This document shows positions 1 to 9,598 of a stretch of 35,839 nt of DNA, in pieces (within the stretch, counting starts at the first letter, position 1; the number at the start of each line of letters is the position of its first letter). Source of the DNA: Alphaproteobacteria bacterium (GTDB lineage: Bacteria > Pseudomonadota > Alphaproteobacteria > UBA6615); NCBI GenBank assembly GCA_028279245.1, contig JANQOE010000025.1, forward strand, positions 1 to 35,839, given 5' to 3'. The position numbers and the translations under genes are program-made. The notes below the pieces were generated by a model. That model saw only the letters and a list, made by a program, of their open reading frames with translations. It did no database searches and was not told the DNA's origin.

Positions 1-1
1 C

Positions 2-280
2 GGCATGACTGAACGGTTCGTCACCCTGCAGACCGCCGACCGTGCCGCCGGCAAGCCATCGCCCGACATGCTATACCGAGCGATGGCCGAAACCGGAGCG
101 GAAGCGGCCGACACGGTCATGATCGGCGATACGACCTACGATATGGAAATGGCCCGGAACGCAGGTGTCGCGGCCATTGGTGTGGCCTGGGGATACCATC
201 CGACCGAGGATCTATTGCGCACGGGGGCGAAGCGGGTTATCGACCGGTTTGAGGATTTGCCGGACGCAATCGGCGTCTAA
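2..280 (+). CDS. HAD-superfamily hydrolase, C-terminal part (cut by window edge)
   Basis: This is the C-terminal end of a HAD-like phosphatase; the reading frame is open to the left edge, so the true start lies outside. Two late HAD motifs are visible: the motif III lysine in GKPSPDM and motif IV in MIGDTTYDMEMA, whose acidic residues hold the catalytic Mg2+. The following AGVAAIGVAWGYHP stretch is typical of the phosphoglycolate phosphatase/PGMB-like branch. The nucleophile motif DxDxT is not in the window. From memory, a HAD gene next to an ATP12 gene is a recurring alphaproteobacterial arrangement; here an AsmA gene lies between them. Substrate cannot be told from this fragment. The family assignment is firm. 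Confidence 0.88.
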   Translation, partial: GMTERFVTLQTADRAAGKPSPDMLYRAMAETGAEAADTVMIGDTTYDMEMARNAGVAAIGVAWGYHPTEDLLRTGAKRVIDRFEDLPDAIGV

Positions 281-310
281 GACCGTCGTCAGCAACGGTT
301 GGATGGTACG

Positions 311-2344
311 ATGCGCACACTGATCAAGATTATCGCGGGGCTGCTGCTGGTGGTGGTCGCCGTGGTCGTCGTTCTCGCTTTCATCATCGACCCGAACGAC
401 TACAAGGACGAAATCCGCACCCGTGCGGAAGCGGCCCTGGGCCGGTCCGTCGACATCGGCGGCGATATTGACTTGCGGCTGGGCCTCACAACGGACCTGG
501 CGATCGATGATGTCCGGCTGGCGAACGCATCCTGGGCATCCGAACCGCAGATGGTGACCGTCGACGATTTCGCCGTCGAGGTCCGTGTCCTGCCCTTGCT
601 GCGCGGCAGCCTGGATATCAAGGGGCTGCAGCTCCGTGGCGCCCGCATCCTGTTGGAGCGTAACGAAGCGGGCGAGGCCAACTGGGAGTTTACGGCTGAC
701 GAAACCGGCCCGGACGAGCGCACGACTCCTGGCGGTGATGGCGGCGGCGAGTTGTCACTGCCGGTTCTGCAAGAGGTGACCGTCGAAGACGTCACGCTGG
801 TGTTTCGTGATGCCGCAGCTCGCCAGGAAATCGACGTTGTGCTGGATGAGGTCCGACTCTCCGGCGATGGACCCAACAGCCCCCTGCAACTGGCCTTGGC
901 CGGCACCTACAACGAACTGCCCTTCAGTGCGGGTGGGGAGCTAGGCGCGCCGGCGACCCTTGCTCGCAACAGCCCTTATCCCATTGACATCCGGGCGGAG
1001 GCGCTTGGTCTGACAGTCGAGGTCGATGGATCGATCGCCGAGCCATTGGCGGCGGCCGGGCTCAACCTTCGCCTGGACGTGGACGGGTCGAACCTGTCCG
1101 GGCTCGCTGCCCTCGCCGGCGATGGCCTACCGAGCGGCGGCCCGCTTTCATTTTCGACGAACCTACGCGGCGACCCGACCCGGTTGGAACTCGCGGATCT
1201 CGCCTTCGCTTTCGGGGCGACGGAACTAACGGGCAATCTGACCCTGTCGTCGGCCGGCGCGCGCCCCCAGCTTGCCGGCGATTTGCAATCGCCCCGGATC
1301 GATCTGGCGGCCCTGATGCCGGAAGCAGAGCCGGATGGAAGTGGCACGAGAGACGGTACCGGCCAATCATCGGGCGAGACTGGCGGCCGCCGTTTGCCCG
1401 ATACCCCGCTACCGCTCGAAGGATTCCGCGCCGCTGACGTGGATCTTGCCGTCGATGTCGCGGAATTGATCACGCCCAGTCTGACATTGCGCGACACCCG
1501 CCTGGGCGTCCGTCTGGACAACGGCGTGCTGACCGTCGACCCGCTACGGACGACCGCCGCCAACAGCGCACTGACCGGCCTTCTTCGGCTTGATGCGGCG
1601 GGTTACGATGCGGCCCTGGATGTAAGCCTGGAAGGGCCGGACCTCGATCTTGGCGCCCTGGTGCAGGAGCTGACCGGCCAAGACATCATTCGCGGGAAAG
1701 CGGCGCTGGACACGTCCCTGCGGGGCTCCGGCGCATCCGTCGCTGCCATCGCCGGCAGTCTGGACGGCCACAGCCGCCTCGTCATGGAAGAAGGCATGGC
1801 CCGGACCGAGAGCTTTGATCTGATCGTCGGTGGCCTCACCGGGGTCGTTTCCACTGTCTTTTCCGGTCAGGACGAGTTCACCGTCGTCAATTGCCTCGCC
1901 ACCGATCTGGAGTTCGACAACGGGGTGTCCACCACGTTGGCGCTGATCGACACGGACCTCATCGTGGTGTCGGCAACCGGCGACATCGACCTCGGCGCGG
2001 AGACCCTGGATCTCCGCGTGACACCGGAATCTAAGTCGCCCACCCTCAGTCTCGCCGTGCCGATCAACGTGGGCGGGACCTTTGCCGACCCCAGCTTCGC
2101 GCCGGACGCGGTCGGCACGGCCCGCATTGTCGGCGGTCTGCTGGGCACAGCGGTTTTCCCACCCGCTGCACTGCTCGCGCTGAGTGATATGGGCGCCGCC
2201 GACAATAGCTGCGTGCGGACCGCGGGGGAGACAGACGCCGCGCCGGCGCAGGAGCAGCAAGCCCCCGCGACGTTGACGCCGGAGAGCGTCGAGGATGCAG
2301 TGAAAAGCCTGGGCGAGGGGATCCGCGGCTTGTTCGACCGGTAG
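311..2344 (+). CDS. AsmA family protein (inner-membrane anchored, envelope biogenesis/lipid transport type)
   Basis: About 677 residues. The N-terminus is one hydrophobic anchor (residues about 5-27), followed by the AsmA hallmark DPNDYKDEIRTRAEAALGR and repeated beta-rich segments. An acidic, Gly-rich low-complexity stretch lies near residues 130-150 and another near 345-370. The C-terminal third (FDLIVGGLTG, then LDLRVTPESK and PINVGGTFADPS) is the usual AsmA-like C-terminal region. AsmA-like proteins are large periplasmic beta-structured proteins, members of a group tied to outer-membrane assembly and phospholipid transport; a precise role cannot be assigned here. A TTG at 299 would add four residues; I prefer the ATG at 311 because it begins directly with the signal-anchor. 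It is followed 2 bases later by the ATP12 gene, so cotranscription is likely. Confidence 0.85.
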   Translation: MRTLIKIIAGLLLVVVAVVVVLAFIIDPNDYKDEIRTRAEAALGRSVDIGGDIDLRLGLTTDLAIDDVRLANASWASEPQMVTVDDFAVEVRVLPLLRGSLDIKGLQLRGARILLERNEAGEANWEFTADETGPDERTTPGGDGGGELSLPVLQEVTVEDVTLVFRDAAARQEIDVVLDEVRLSGDGPNSPLQLALAGTYNELPFSAGGELGAPATLARNSPYPIDIRAEALGLTVEVDGSIAEPLAAAGLNLRLDVDGSNLSGLAALAGDGLPSGGPLSFSTNLRGDPTRLELADLAFAFGATELTGNLTLSSAGARPQLAGDLQSPRIDLAALMPEAEPDGSGTRDGTGQSSGETGGRRLPDTPLPLEGFRAADVDLAVDVAELITPSLTLRDTRLGVRLDNGVLTVDPLRTTAANSALTGLLRLDAAGYDAALDVSLEGPDLDLGALVQELTGQDIIRGKAALDTSLRGSGASVAAIAGSLDGHSRLVMEEGMARTESFDLIVGGLTGVVSTVFSGQDEFTVVNCLATDLEFDNGVSTTLALIDTDLIVVSATGDIDLGAETLDLRVTPESKSPTLSLAVPINVGGTFADPSFAPDAVGTARIVGGLLGTAVFPPAALLALSDMGAADNSCVRTAGETDAAPAQEQQAPATLTPESVEDAVKSLGEGIRGLFDR

Positions 2345-2346
2345 AT

Positions 2347-3057
2347 GTGAAGCGCTTCTACAAACAGGTTGCCGTCGGCGGTAGCGGCGGCCAGCTAACA
2401 ATCGAACTTGATGGCCGGCCAGTCCTGACCCCGGCCCGCGCTCGGCTGGAGCTCCCCAACGCCGCCCTGGCCAGGCAAGTCGCGGACGAGTGGCAGGCGC
2501 AGACCGAGAAGATCGATCTGGAGAACATGCCGTTGACCAAGCTGTCCGCCACGGCGATCGACCGGGTTGCGCCCAATCCCGACGCCGTCGTCGACCAGAT
2601 CCTCGACTACGCCAAGACCGACACCCTCTGTTACCAGGCAACCGAGCCGCCCCAACTCGCGGACCGACAGCGGACTGTTTGGCAGCCCCATCTGGACTGG
2701 GCCGCCGTGACCTACGATGCGCCGCTCCGCGTCACCCGAGGCATGATCGCCGAGGATCAGCCCGACACCAGTCTCCAGGCTCTACGCACCGCGGTCCAAC
2801 GATTGACCGCGTTCCAACTCGCCGGAATGGCGACCGCGGCGGCCGCCGCCGGCTCGCTGGTTGTTGCCTTGGCCCTCTACACCCGGCGGCTTGATCCGGA
2901 GGCCGCGTTCGAGGTTAGCCATCTCGAAGAGCTGTTCCAGGCTGAGCAGTGGGGCGAAGATGCCGCCGCCGTGGCGCGGCGCGCCGCTGTCCGGGCCGAC
3001 CTGGCTGTTGCCGCGAACTTCTTCAGCCTGTTACGCGAGGAGGAGGAACGCCAATGA
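2347..3057 (+). CDS. ATP12-family chaperone for F1-ATPase assembly
   Basis: 236 residues with a GTG start two bases after the AsmA stop codon. The sequence is a typical ATP12 family member: N-terminal KRFYKQV with [10 protein letters not shown], the central [18 protein letters not shown] followed by TAIDRV, then [11 protein letters not shown], and a C-terminal [17 protein letters not shown] helix. In mitochondria Atp12 binds the F1 alpha subunit before hexamer assembly; alphaproteobacterial homologues are presumed to do the same in the cytoplasm, but this is inferred from the family. Length is normal. Its TGA overlaps the ATG of pccB (ATGA), so the two are translationally coupled. A GAGGAGGA ribosome-binding site for pccB lies inside its last codons. 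Confidence 0.93.
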   Translation: MKRFYKQVAVGGSGGQLTIELDGRPVLTPARARLELPNAALARQVADEWQAQTEKIDLENMPLTKLSATAIDRVAPNPDAVVDQILDYAKTDTLCYQATEPPQLADRQRTVWQPHLDWAAVTYDAPLRVTRGMIAEDQPDTSLQALRTAVQRLTAFQLAGMATAAAAAGSLVVALALYTRRLDPEAAFEVSHLEELFQAEQWGEDAAAVARRAAVRADLAVAANFFSLLREEEERQ

Positions 3058-4586
3058 AAGATGTCCTGCAAGAACTTGAGCAGCGCCGCGACCGCGCCCA
3101 TGCCGGGGGCGGTGCCGCGCGGGTCGAGAAACAGCATGAGAAAGGCAAGCTAACCGCCCGGGAGCGGCTGGAAGTCCTGCTCGACGAGGGCTCCTTCGAA
3201 GAATGGGACATGTTCGTCGAACATGACTGCGACGACTTCGACATGGCGGCGCAACGCATACCGGGCGACGGCGTCGTCACCGGCTGGGGCACGGTCAACG
3301 GCCGCACCGTTTTTGTGTTCTCGCAGGACTTTACGGTGTTCGGCGGTTCGCTGTCCGGCGCCCACGCCCGCAAGATCTGCAAGGTTATGGATCAGGCAAT
3401 GCGCGTCGGCGCACCGGTCATCGGCCTCAACGATTCCGGCGGCGCGCGCATTCAGGAAGGAGTGGAGTCCCTGGCCGGCTACGCCGATGTGTTCCAACGC
3501 AATGTGATGGCGTCGGGCGTCGTGCCGCAGCTCTCCGTAATCATGGGGCCTTGCGCTGGCGGTGCGGTCTACTCGCCGGCCATTACCGACTTCATCTTCA
3601 TGGTCCGCGATACCTCCTACATGTTCGTCACCGGCCCGGATGTGGTGAAAACCGTCACCCATGAGGAAGTGACCCATGAGGAACTCGGCGGTGCGACAAC
3701 CCACACTGCCAAATCCGGAGTCGCCGCCCGTGCCTTCGAGAACGATGTTGAAGCATTGCTTGAAACGCGCCGCTTCGTCGATTTCCTGCCCCTCAGCAAC
3801 CGGCAGGACCCGCCGCGCCGGCCGACAGCCGACCCCGTGGACCGCGTCGAACCGTCCCTGGACCGCCTGGTCCCGCCCGACCCGGCCAAGCCCTACGACA
3901 TTGTCGAACTGATCGAGAAGGTCGCCGACGAGAACGAGTTCTTCGAATTGCAGCCAGATTTCGCCGGCAACATCGTCACCGGTTTTGGCCGCATGAACGG
4001 CAGCACCGTCGGTTTTGTCGCCAACCAGCCCATGGTGTTGGCCGGTTGTCTCGATATTGACTCAGCGACCAAGGGCGCCCGCTTCGTGCGCTTTTGCGAT
4101 TGCTTCAACATCCCCATTGTCACCTTCGTCGACGTTCCGGGGTTCCTGCCGGGCACCGCCCAGGAATATGGCGGCATCATTCGCCACGGCTCGAAGCTCC
4201 TGTTTGCCTATGCCGAAGCGACGGTGCCAAAGGTCACGGTCATCACCCGCAAGGCCTACGGCGGCGCCTATGATGTTATGGCGTCCAAGCACTTACGGGG
4301 TGATCTGAACTACGCCTGGCCCAGCGCCGAGATTGCCGTGATGGGCCCGAAGGGCGCGGTGGAGATTATCTTCCGGCAAGACAAGGACGACCCGGCCCGC
4401 ATTGCCGAGCGAACGGAGGAATACCGCACGAAGTTCGCTAGTCCATTCGTGGCGGCCCAGAAGGGCTTCATCGACGACGTCATCATGCCCCGCAACACCC
4501 GCCGCCGGGTTTGCCGGGCGCTTCATATGTTGGCAAGCAAGAAGCTGGAGAATCCGCCCAAGAAGCACGACAATATTCCCCTCTAA
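3054..4586 (+). CDS. pccB: Propionyl-CoA carboxylase beta (carboxyltransferase) subunit
   Basis: 510 residues. It carries out the carboxyl transfer from carboxybiotin to propionyl-CoA, giving methylmalonyl-CoA. Both crotonase-like carboxyltransferase halves are present: the N-half with [18 protein letters not shown] and [12 protein letters not shown], and the C-half with [20 protein letters not shown] and [14 protein letters not shown]. Asp407 in GGAYDVM is at the position that in characterised actinobacterial enzymes favours propionyl-CoA over acetyl-CoA. I chose the ATG at 3054, which overlaps the ATP12 stop and follows a strong GAGGAGGAA ribosome-binding site; an upstream in-frame extension to 2949 lies inside ATP12 and is not credible. 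The partner pccA is 3 kb away, separated by a phospholipase and a cyclase gene. Confidence 0.96.
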   Translation: MKDVLQELEQRRDRAHAGGGAARVEKQHEKGKLTARERLEVLLDEGSFEEWDMFVEHDCDDFDMAAQRIPGDGVVTGWGTVNGRTVFVFSQDFTVFGGSLSGAHARKICKVMDQAMRVGAPVIGLNDSGGARIQEGVESLAGYADVFQRNVMASGVVPQLSVIMGPCAGGAVYSPAITDFIFMVRDTSYMFVTGPDVVKTVTHEEVTHEELGGATTHTAKSGVAARAFENDVEALLETRRFVDFLPLSNRQDPPRRPTADPVDRVEPSLDRLVPPDPAKPYDIVELIEKVADENEFFELQPDFAGNIVTGFGRMNGSTVGFVANQPMVLAGCLDIDSATKGARFVRFCDCFNIPIVTFVDVPGFLPGTAQEYGGIIRHGSKLLFAYAEATVPKVTVITRKAYGGAYDVMASKHLRGDLNYAWPSAEIAVMGPKGAVEIIFRQDKDDPARIAERTEEYRTKFASPFVAAQKGFIDDVIMPRNTRRRVCRALHMLASKKLENPPKKHDNIPL

Positions 4587-4598
4587 CCTGCGGGAAAC

Positions 4599-5615
4599 AT
4601 GGCCAAAACCAAATCCCTGAACCTGGCACTTCAGGGCGGCGGCGCCCACGGCGCGTTCACTTGGGGCGTTCTGGACGGTCTGTTGGAAGACGGCCGGATC
4701 GCGATCGGCGGTATCAGCGGCACCAGTGCAGGCGCGATGAACGCGAGCGTGCTCGCCTACGGCCTGGCGGTCGGCGGTCCCGAAAAGGCGCGGGAGGTGC
4801 TGGCTCAGTTCTGGGACAGCGTCGCCGAGGCCGCGCGCCACAGTCCGTTGAAGCCGACACCGGTCGACAAGGTCCTCAGCCCCGGCAACATGGATCTATC
4901 GCCGGGCTGGCTGCTCTTCGACAGCATGTCCCGCGTGCTCTCACCGTATTTGTTTAATCCGCTAAACATCGATCCACTGCGTGAAGTGCTCGAGGCGGTG
5001 GTCGATTTCGATACTCTTCGCGACTGCACGGAGTTGAATCTTTTTCTCAGCGCCACCAACGTAAAGACCGGCAAGATCAAGGTTTTTGAGAACCACGAGC
5101 TGTCCGCCGATGCAGCCCTGGCCTCCGCCTGTCTGCCCTTCCTCCACCAGGCCGTGGAGATCGACGGCGAGTTCTATTGGGATGGCGGTTACATGGGGAA
5201 CCCACCGATTTTTCCGTTGATCTACGGGACTGATAGCCGCGATGTCCTGCTCGTCCAGATAAACCCGATCACCCGAGACGAGGTGCCGCGCACCGCCCAG
5301 GCCATCTACGACCGCATCAACGAACTCAGCTTCAATTCCAGCCTGATGCGCGAGATGCGGGCCATTCATTTTGTCAGCCGGCTAATTGAGGAAAACCGTC
5401 TCGATCCCGACCGTTACAAGCAGATGCTGATTCATGTGATCCACCCCGACGAGGCGATGAAGGATCTCGGTGTCTCGAGCAAGCTGAACGCAGAACGGGA
5501 GTTTCTTCAATTCCTGCACGACAAAGGCCGCCTCGCCGCCACCGACTGGCTCGAGACCAGTTTCGACAAGATCGGCCGCGAGAGTTCGATCGATATCGCC
5601 GAGGTTTATCTCTGA
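4599..5615 (+). CDS. Patatin-like phospholipase (RssA/YchK-type)
   Basis: 338 residues. The patatin catalytic elements are all visible: the oxyanion-hole glycine loop GGGAHGAF (residues 13-20), the nucleophile elbow GTSAG with Ser43 as nucleophile, and the DGG motif with Asp195 as the second member of the Ser-Asp dyad. This predicts an active cytoplasmic or membrane-associated acyl hydrolase acting on phospholipid or other acyl esters; no signal peptide is present. The C-terminal third (DRINELSFNSSLMREMRAI and the following region) matches a common proteobacterial patatin subgroup. From memory, such genes often lie near hydroxybutyrate or acyl-CoA metabolism genes. It starts 12 bases after pccB and ends convergently with the cyclase, 12 bases apart. 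The substrate is unknown. Confidence 0.92.
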   Translation: MAKTKSLNLALQGGGAHGAFTWGVLDGLLEDGRIAIGGISGTSAGAMNASVLAYGLAVGGPEKAREVLAQFWDSVAEAARHSPLKPTPVDKVLSPGNMDLSPGWLLFDSMSRVLSPYLFNPLNIDPLREVLEAVVDFDTLRDCTELNLFLSATNVKTGKIKVFENHELSADAALASACLPFLHQAVEIDGEFYWDGGYMGNPPIFPLIYGTDSRDVLLVQINPITRDEVPRTAQAIYDRINELSFNSSLMREMRAIHFVSRLIEENRLDPDRYKQMLIHVIHPDEAMKDLGVSSKLNAEREFLQFLHDKGRLAATDWLETSFDKIGRESSIDIAEVYL

Positions 5616-5627
5616 GCCGGAACGGCG

Positions 5628-7454
5628 TTAGGAGAGACTGAAAACCACCAGCGGCCGCGCTTTCCCCTTCAACGCCTGTTCGCCGATCCGGGTGAGGGGC
5701 AGGCCGCCATTGTCCTTGGCCGTTTCTTCACTCAGCAATACGACACAGTCCGCCTCGGCTTGACCCTTGCCGAGTTGCTCCAGCCGGGAGGCGGCGTTCA
5801 CCGTATCGCCGACCACTGTATAGTTCAGCCGCGCCTCCGCGCCGATGTTCCCGACCACGACCGGTGCTGTGTGCAAACCGACGCGCACCGGCACGGGTAT
5901 GGCGCCCTGCGCCCGCCGATTCTCATTGTCGGCCTCGACAGCCGCACGGATAGCTTGGGCCGCCCGTACCGCGCGGCTGCGGTGGTCGGCCATCGGCTCC
6001 GGTGCGCCCCAGAACGCCATCACGCTATCGCCGATGAACTTGTCGACGGTCCCGCCCTCGGCCTCGATGCATCGCGCCAGCATATCGAAATGGGCATTCA
6101 GCAGGTCGGCGGTCTCCTGAGGCTGCATCCGTTCGGACATCGTGCTGAAGCCGCGGATGTCCGTGAACATGACAGTGACATCCCGCTGCTCGGAGCCGAT
6201 GGCGTCGCCGCCCGCTTGGTCCATCAACTGCGTCACCAGTTTCTTCGGAACGTATCGTTCGAACCAGCGCAGGGCGGTCGTCATCGAATTGAAGGCCGTC
6301 GCCGCGCGGCCCAGTTCGCGGAAACGGCTCGGATGCAGTTGCGGCACCGCCGACATGTCGAGCGCCGTCACCCGCTCCGCCGCCACTGCTAGCTGCCGCG
6401 CCGGATGCGCTAGGGCGTTGCCGACAAAGGATGTGACGAGCGTCGACACCAGCAGAATGGCGATGCCGATATAGATAACCGTCTGCGCCCGCTCGTCCTC
6501 GCCGCGGTCCGACGCCGGAAAGCTCAGCCCGATCTGCCACGGAAGCTGGCCGAGCCCCGCCAGCTCTCGCAGCGAAACCTCATAGTCCCGGTTGGCATAG
6601 GCGTAGTGGATGCCTTCCGACTGCGCGAACGATGTCTCCTGTCCTTCGCCGCGGATCACCGCGAAAGCCGGGTCTTCGAACATCTCGACGGTCGGCAGCA
6701 GCACGTCGCTGTCATACTCCGCCATCATGTTGGCCAGGCTGGGATGCGCCAGCACATGGTCCTTGCCATAGAGGACGAACGCGTTGGTGCCCTGGCGTGC
6801 CTCCAACTCGGCCAGGAACTGCGCCACGTCGCCCAACTCGACAACGACTAGGACCACACCCAGGAACTCGTCCTCGGTGTTAACAGGTACTTCCAGTGCC
6901 AAGGCCGGTTGACCAAGGTCGCCGACCCAGAGCGGCGGCAGCCATTGCAGAGTGTCCGGCCCCATCGCCGCGGCGATTTCCAACATATCTTGCAGACTGT
7001 CGGTGGTTGCCGCCATGTCGCCGAGTCCGGCCAGGCTCAACCCGGCATCGACGACTTCGATCAGTGCACCGCCGCCCCGGCTGTAACGGACGGCGTCGAA
7101 GTCGGTGCTCACGAAAACGACCGCCGACGCCTGCGGCACCGCCGTCATCGCCAGCCGAAATGTCTCGGCAGCTCCCTGTGGGTCATTAACGTCGATTTCG
7201 CCGTTGGCAATCAACTCGGCCAGCCCCAGACCGAACGCCTCCATCGGTGCCAGCCGGCCGCGCACCTGGCTTTCGAGCAATTCCAGGCTGATGCGCGCCC
7301 GCTGCTCGACCAGCCGCAGCGTGTCCCGCGCGCCCTGGAAGTTGATGAACAACAGCCCGCCGACCGCCAACAGCAACACCAGGGTCATACCGCCGACCAT
7401 GACGACGCGGATCGGGATCTGCAGACGGGGTTGGGTCACCGCTTTCTCGGCCAT
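5628..7454 (-). CDS. Membrane-bound class III adenylate cyclase with extracytoplasmic sensor domain and HAMP linker
   Basis: 608 residues: TM1 (about 15-37), a periplasmic sensor of about 270 residues probably of Cache type, TM2 (about 318-340), a HAMP-like linker (HPARQLAVAAERV), and a C-terminal class III cyclase domain (about 424-608). Catalytic residues are complete: metal Asp432 (FTDIRGF) and Asp476 (FIGDSVMAF), adenine-selecting Lys472 and Thr546 (NYTVVGD), and transition-state Asn553 and Arg557 (TVNAASR). The Lys/Thr pair marks class IIIb and predicts cAMP rather than cGMP. I chose the ATG at 7454 because GAGGTG lies about 8 bases upstream; a TTG at 7514 would add 20 unlikely residues. 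It is divergent from pccA. The sensed ligand is unknown. Confidence 0.92.
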   Translation of the reverse strand: MAEKAVTQPRLQIPIRVVMVGGMTLVLLLAVGGLLFINFQGARDTLRLVEQRARISLELLESQVRGRLAPMEAFGLGLAELIANGEIDVNDPQGAAETFRLAMTAVPQASAVVFVSTDFDAVRYSRGGGALIEVVDAGLSLAGLGDMAATTDSLQDMLEIAAAMGPDTLQWLPPLWVGDLGQPALALEVPVNTEDEFLGVVLVVVELGDVAQFLAELEARQGTNAFVLYGKDHVLAHPSLANMMAEYDSDVLLPTVEMFEDPAFAVIRGEGQETSFAQSEGIHYAYANRDYEVSLRELAGLGQLPWQIGLSFPASDRGEDERAQTVIYIGIAILLVSTLVTSFVGNALAHPARQLAVAAERVTALDMSAVPQLHPSRFRELGRAATAFNSMTTALRWFERYVPKKLVTQLMDQAGGDAIGSEQRDVTVMFTDIRGFSTMSERMQPQETADLLNAHFDMLARCIEAEGGTVDKFIGDSVMAFWGAPEPMADHRSRAVRAAQAIRAAVEADNENRRAQGAIPVPVRVGLHTAPVVVGNIGAEARLNYTVVGDTVNAASRLEQLGKGQAEADCVVLLSEETAKDNGGLPLTRIGEQALKGKARPLVVFSLS

Positions 7455-7572
7455 TGGCCAACACCTCAGGAGTGGACGCCACTTCAAGCTATGCCCGCAA
7501 GACCCCGCGGACAACGCGCCAAGCTATCACTAGCCTGTGTCGGAAGTATCCCGGACCTTGGGCCGGTTTTCT

Positions 7573-7602
7573 TTGGATCTTGCGCTAACCGGTTGATATA
7601 TC
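7573..7602 (+). promoter_or_regulatory. Candidate sigma70-type promoter for pccA
   Basis: TTGGAT (7573-7578) and TATATC (7597-7602) are separated by 18 bases in the 182-base gap between the divergent cyclase and pccA. Each hexamer matches four of six consensus positions. The pccA GTG codon lies about 35 bases downstream with GGGGGA as ribosome-binding site. This is a visual match only. Confidence 0.3.
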
Positions 7603-7636
7603 TGGACTCTGGTTGGGATTGGGGGAATAGCGTCCG

Positions 7637-9598
7637 GTGTTCAGCAAGATTCTTGTCGCGAACCGCGGCGAGATCGCCTGCCGCATTATTCGCACAGCAC
7701 GCCGTCTCGGGATCGATACGGCCGTGACCGTATCCGAAGCCGACGAGAACAGCTTGGCGGCGCGAATAGCTGATGAGGCCATCCCAATCGGCCCGCCCCC
7801 CGCGGCGGAAAGCTATCTCGACATTGACGCCGTGGTCGCCGCCGCCACCCAGTGCGGGGCCGAGGCGGTACACCCAGGCTACGGCTTCCTGTCGGAGAAC
7901 GCCGCGTTCGCTAGGGCCCTTGATGCGGCCGGGGTCGTCTTTGTCGGCCCGCCGGCGGACGCCATCGCCGTGATGGGCGACAAGCTCCGGGCCAAGGCCG
8001 TGGCGATCGATGCCGGTGTGACCACCGTTCCTGGCACCGATGACCCCCTCGACGATGCCGAAGCCGCCGCTAAGGCCGCGAAACAGATCGGCTATCCCGT
8101 CATGCTGAAGGCGGCGGCGGGCGGTGGCGGCAAGGGCATGCGCGTCGTGACCGCGCCCGACGACCTCGCGTCCGCGTTTCGCTCCGCCCAGAACGAAGCG
8201 CGCTCCTCCTTCGGCGACGACCGTGTCTTCATCGAGAAGTTCATCGAACGGCCCCGCCATATTGAGATCCAGGTCTTCGCAGACCGGCACGGCAACGCCG
8301 TGCATCTGGGCGAACGTGAGTGTTCGATCCAGCGCCGTCACCAGAAAGTCATCGAAGAAGCACCGTCCCCCTTCCTCGATGCGGCGACCCGCGCCGCCAT
8401 GGGCGAACAGGCGGTCGCCCTGGCCCGCGCGGTCGGTTACCACTCCGCAGGCACCGTAGAGTTCATCGTCGACCCCAACCGCAACTTCTACTTCCTGGAA
8501 ATGAACACCCGGCTCCAGGTCGAACATCCGGTGACGGAGCTGGTCACCGGCCTCGACCTCGTCGAACTCATGCTGCGGGTCGCCGCGGGCGAGAAGCTGC
8601 CCATCGCCCAGTCCGACGTGAAAACTAAGGGCTGGGCGATCGAAGGCCGGGTGTATGCCGAGGACCCGCTCCGGGATTTCCTGCCCTCGATCGGCCGCCT
8701 GACCCGCTACGGGCCGCCTACGCAATCCGACGCCATTCGAGTGGACGACGGTGTCGATGAGGGGGCGGAGATCACCATGTATTACGATCCGATGATCGCC
8801 AAGCTCGTAGGCTATGGACCGGATCGGCAGACCGCGGCGCACACCCTGCGCTCGGCCCTCGACAGCTACTACATCCGCGGCGTCAACACGAACCTCGGCT
8901 TTCTAGCGACGCTTGTCTCCCACCCGGCCTTCCTGGCCGGTGAAATCCACACCAACTTCATCGCCCAGGAGTATCCGGATGGCTATGCACTACAGACGCC
9001 GGATGCCGCCACGCGAGATCTTTTGTTGGCGGCGGCGGCAATCGTTCATGCGGTCGGCGCCGACCGCGCGCACCTGTACGACACCGCCGACGGTACTTGG
9101 CACGTCAGCCTCGGCGATCAGGCGGAGCACGTTCGCCTGCATCGCGAAAGCAACATCTTCACAGTGTCCATCGACGGCCGCAGCCTGCAATTGACGACGG
9201 AATGGATGCCGGGCCAGCCGGTGTTTCGCTGCACCCTCGATGGCGACACCCACACCGTTCAGGTCGACCATGTCGGCCCGTACTACCGGCTCACCCACGG
9301 CGGGGTCTCGATCGACGCCCATGTCCTACTGCCGCGCATTGCCGAACTGCTGGCGCGCATGCCCCAGAAGCCGCCGCCGGACCGCAGCCGCTTCCTGCTG
9401 TCGCCGATGCCCGGCTTGCTAACGCTGGTCGCGGTGGAGGTCGGCCAGGGGGTGAAAGCCGGTGAGGAGCTGGCGGTGGTTGAGGCGATGAAGATGGAGA
9501 ACATCCTGAACGCCCACCGCGACGGCGTCGTCAAAAAGATCCATGCGGCGCCCGGCGACAACCTGGCGGTCGATCAGGCCATCATGGAGTTCGAGTGA
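7637..9598 (+). CDS. pccA: Propionyl-CoA (acyl-CoA) carboxylase alpha subunit: biotin carboxylase plus biotin carrier
   Basis: 653 residues. The N-terminal biotin carboxylase (KILVANRGEIACRI at residue 4, ATP-grasp glycine loop AAAGGGGKGM around 159-168, and EMNTRLQVEHPVTE) carboxylates biotin using ATP and bicarbonate. A linker/BT region spans about 450-570, and the C-terminus is a biotinyl domain with Lys619 in EAMKMEN as the biotinylated residue. Length fits PccA. Start is GTG at 7637, preceded by GGGGGA. Acetyl-CoA or methylcrotonyl-CoA carboxylase alpha subunits look similar; the nearby pccB with its Asp407 supports propionyl-CoA. Its TGA overlaps the GTG of acyP (GTGA). Confidence 0.95.
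   Translation: MFSKILVANRGEIACRIIRTARRLGIDTAVTVSEADENSLAARIADEAIPIGPPPAAESYLDIDAVVAAATQCGAEAVHPGYGFLSENAAFARALDAAGVVFVGPPADAIAVMGDKLRAKAVAIDAGVTTVPGTDDPLDDAEAAAKAAKQIGYPVMLKAAAGGGGKGMRVVTAPDDLASAFRSAQNEARSSFGDDRVFIEKFIERPRHIEIQVFADRHGNAVHLGERECSIQRRHQKVIEEAPSPFLDAATRAAMGEQAVALARAVGYHSAGTVEFIVDPNRNFYFLEMNTRLQVEHPVTELVTGLDLVELMLRVAAGEKLPIAQSDVKTKGWAIEGRVYAEDPLRDFLPSIGRLTRYGPPTQSDAIRVDDGVDEGAEITMYYDPMIAKLVGYGPDRQTAAHTLRSALDSYYIRGVNTNLGFLATLVSHPAFLAGEIHTNFIAQEYPDGYALQTPDAATRDLLLAAAAIVHAVGADRAHLYDTADGTWHVSLGDQAEHVRLHRESNIFTVSIDGRSLQLTTEWMPGQPVFRCTLDGDTHTVQVDHVGPYYRLTHGGVSIDAHVLLPRIAELLARMPQKPPPDRSRFLLSPMPGLLTLVAVEVGQGVKAGEELAVVEAMKMENILNAHRDGVVKKIHAAPGDNLAVDQAIMEFE

Noticed and set aside
2949..3053. 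N-terminal extension of pccB into the ATP12 gene
   Set aside because: The extension is Arg/Cys-rich and lies in the coding region of ATP12; the ATG at 3054 has an excellent ribosome-binding site.
7105..7727. Plus-strand frames running opposite the cyclase N-terminus toward pccA
   Set aside because: They have no start signals or motifs and conflict with the cyclase signal-anchor and the pccA start.
7484..8842. 452-codon minus-strand frame opposite pccA
   Set aside because: It is the antisense of the conserved biotin carboxylase domain; composition and lack of motifs mark it as a shadow frame.
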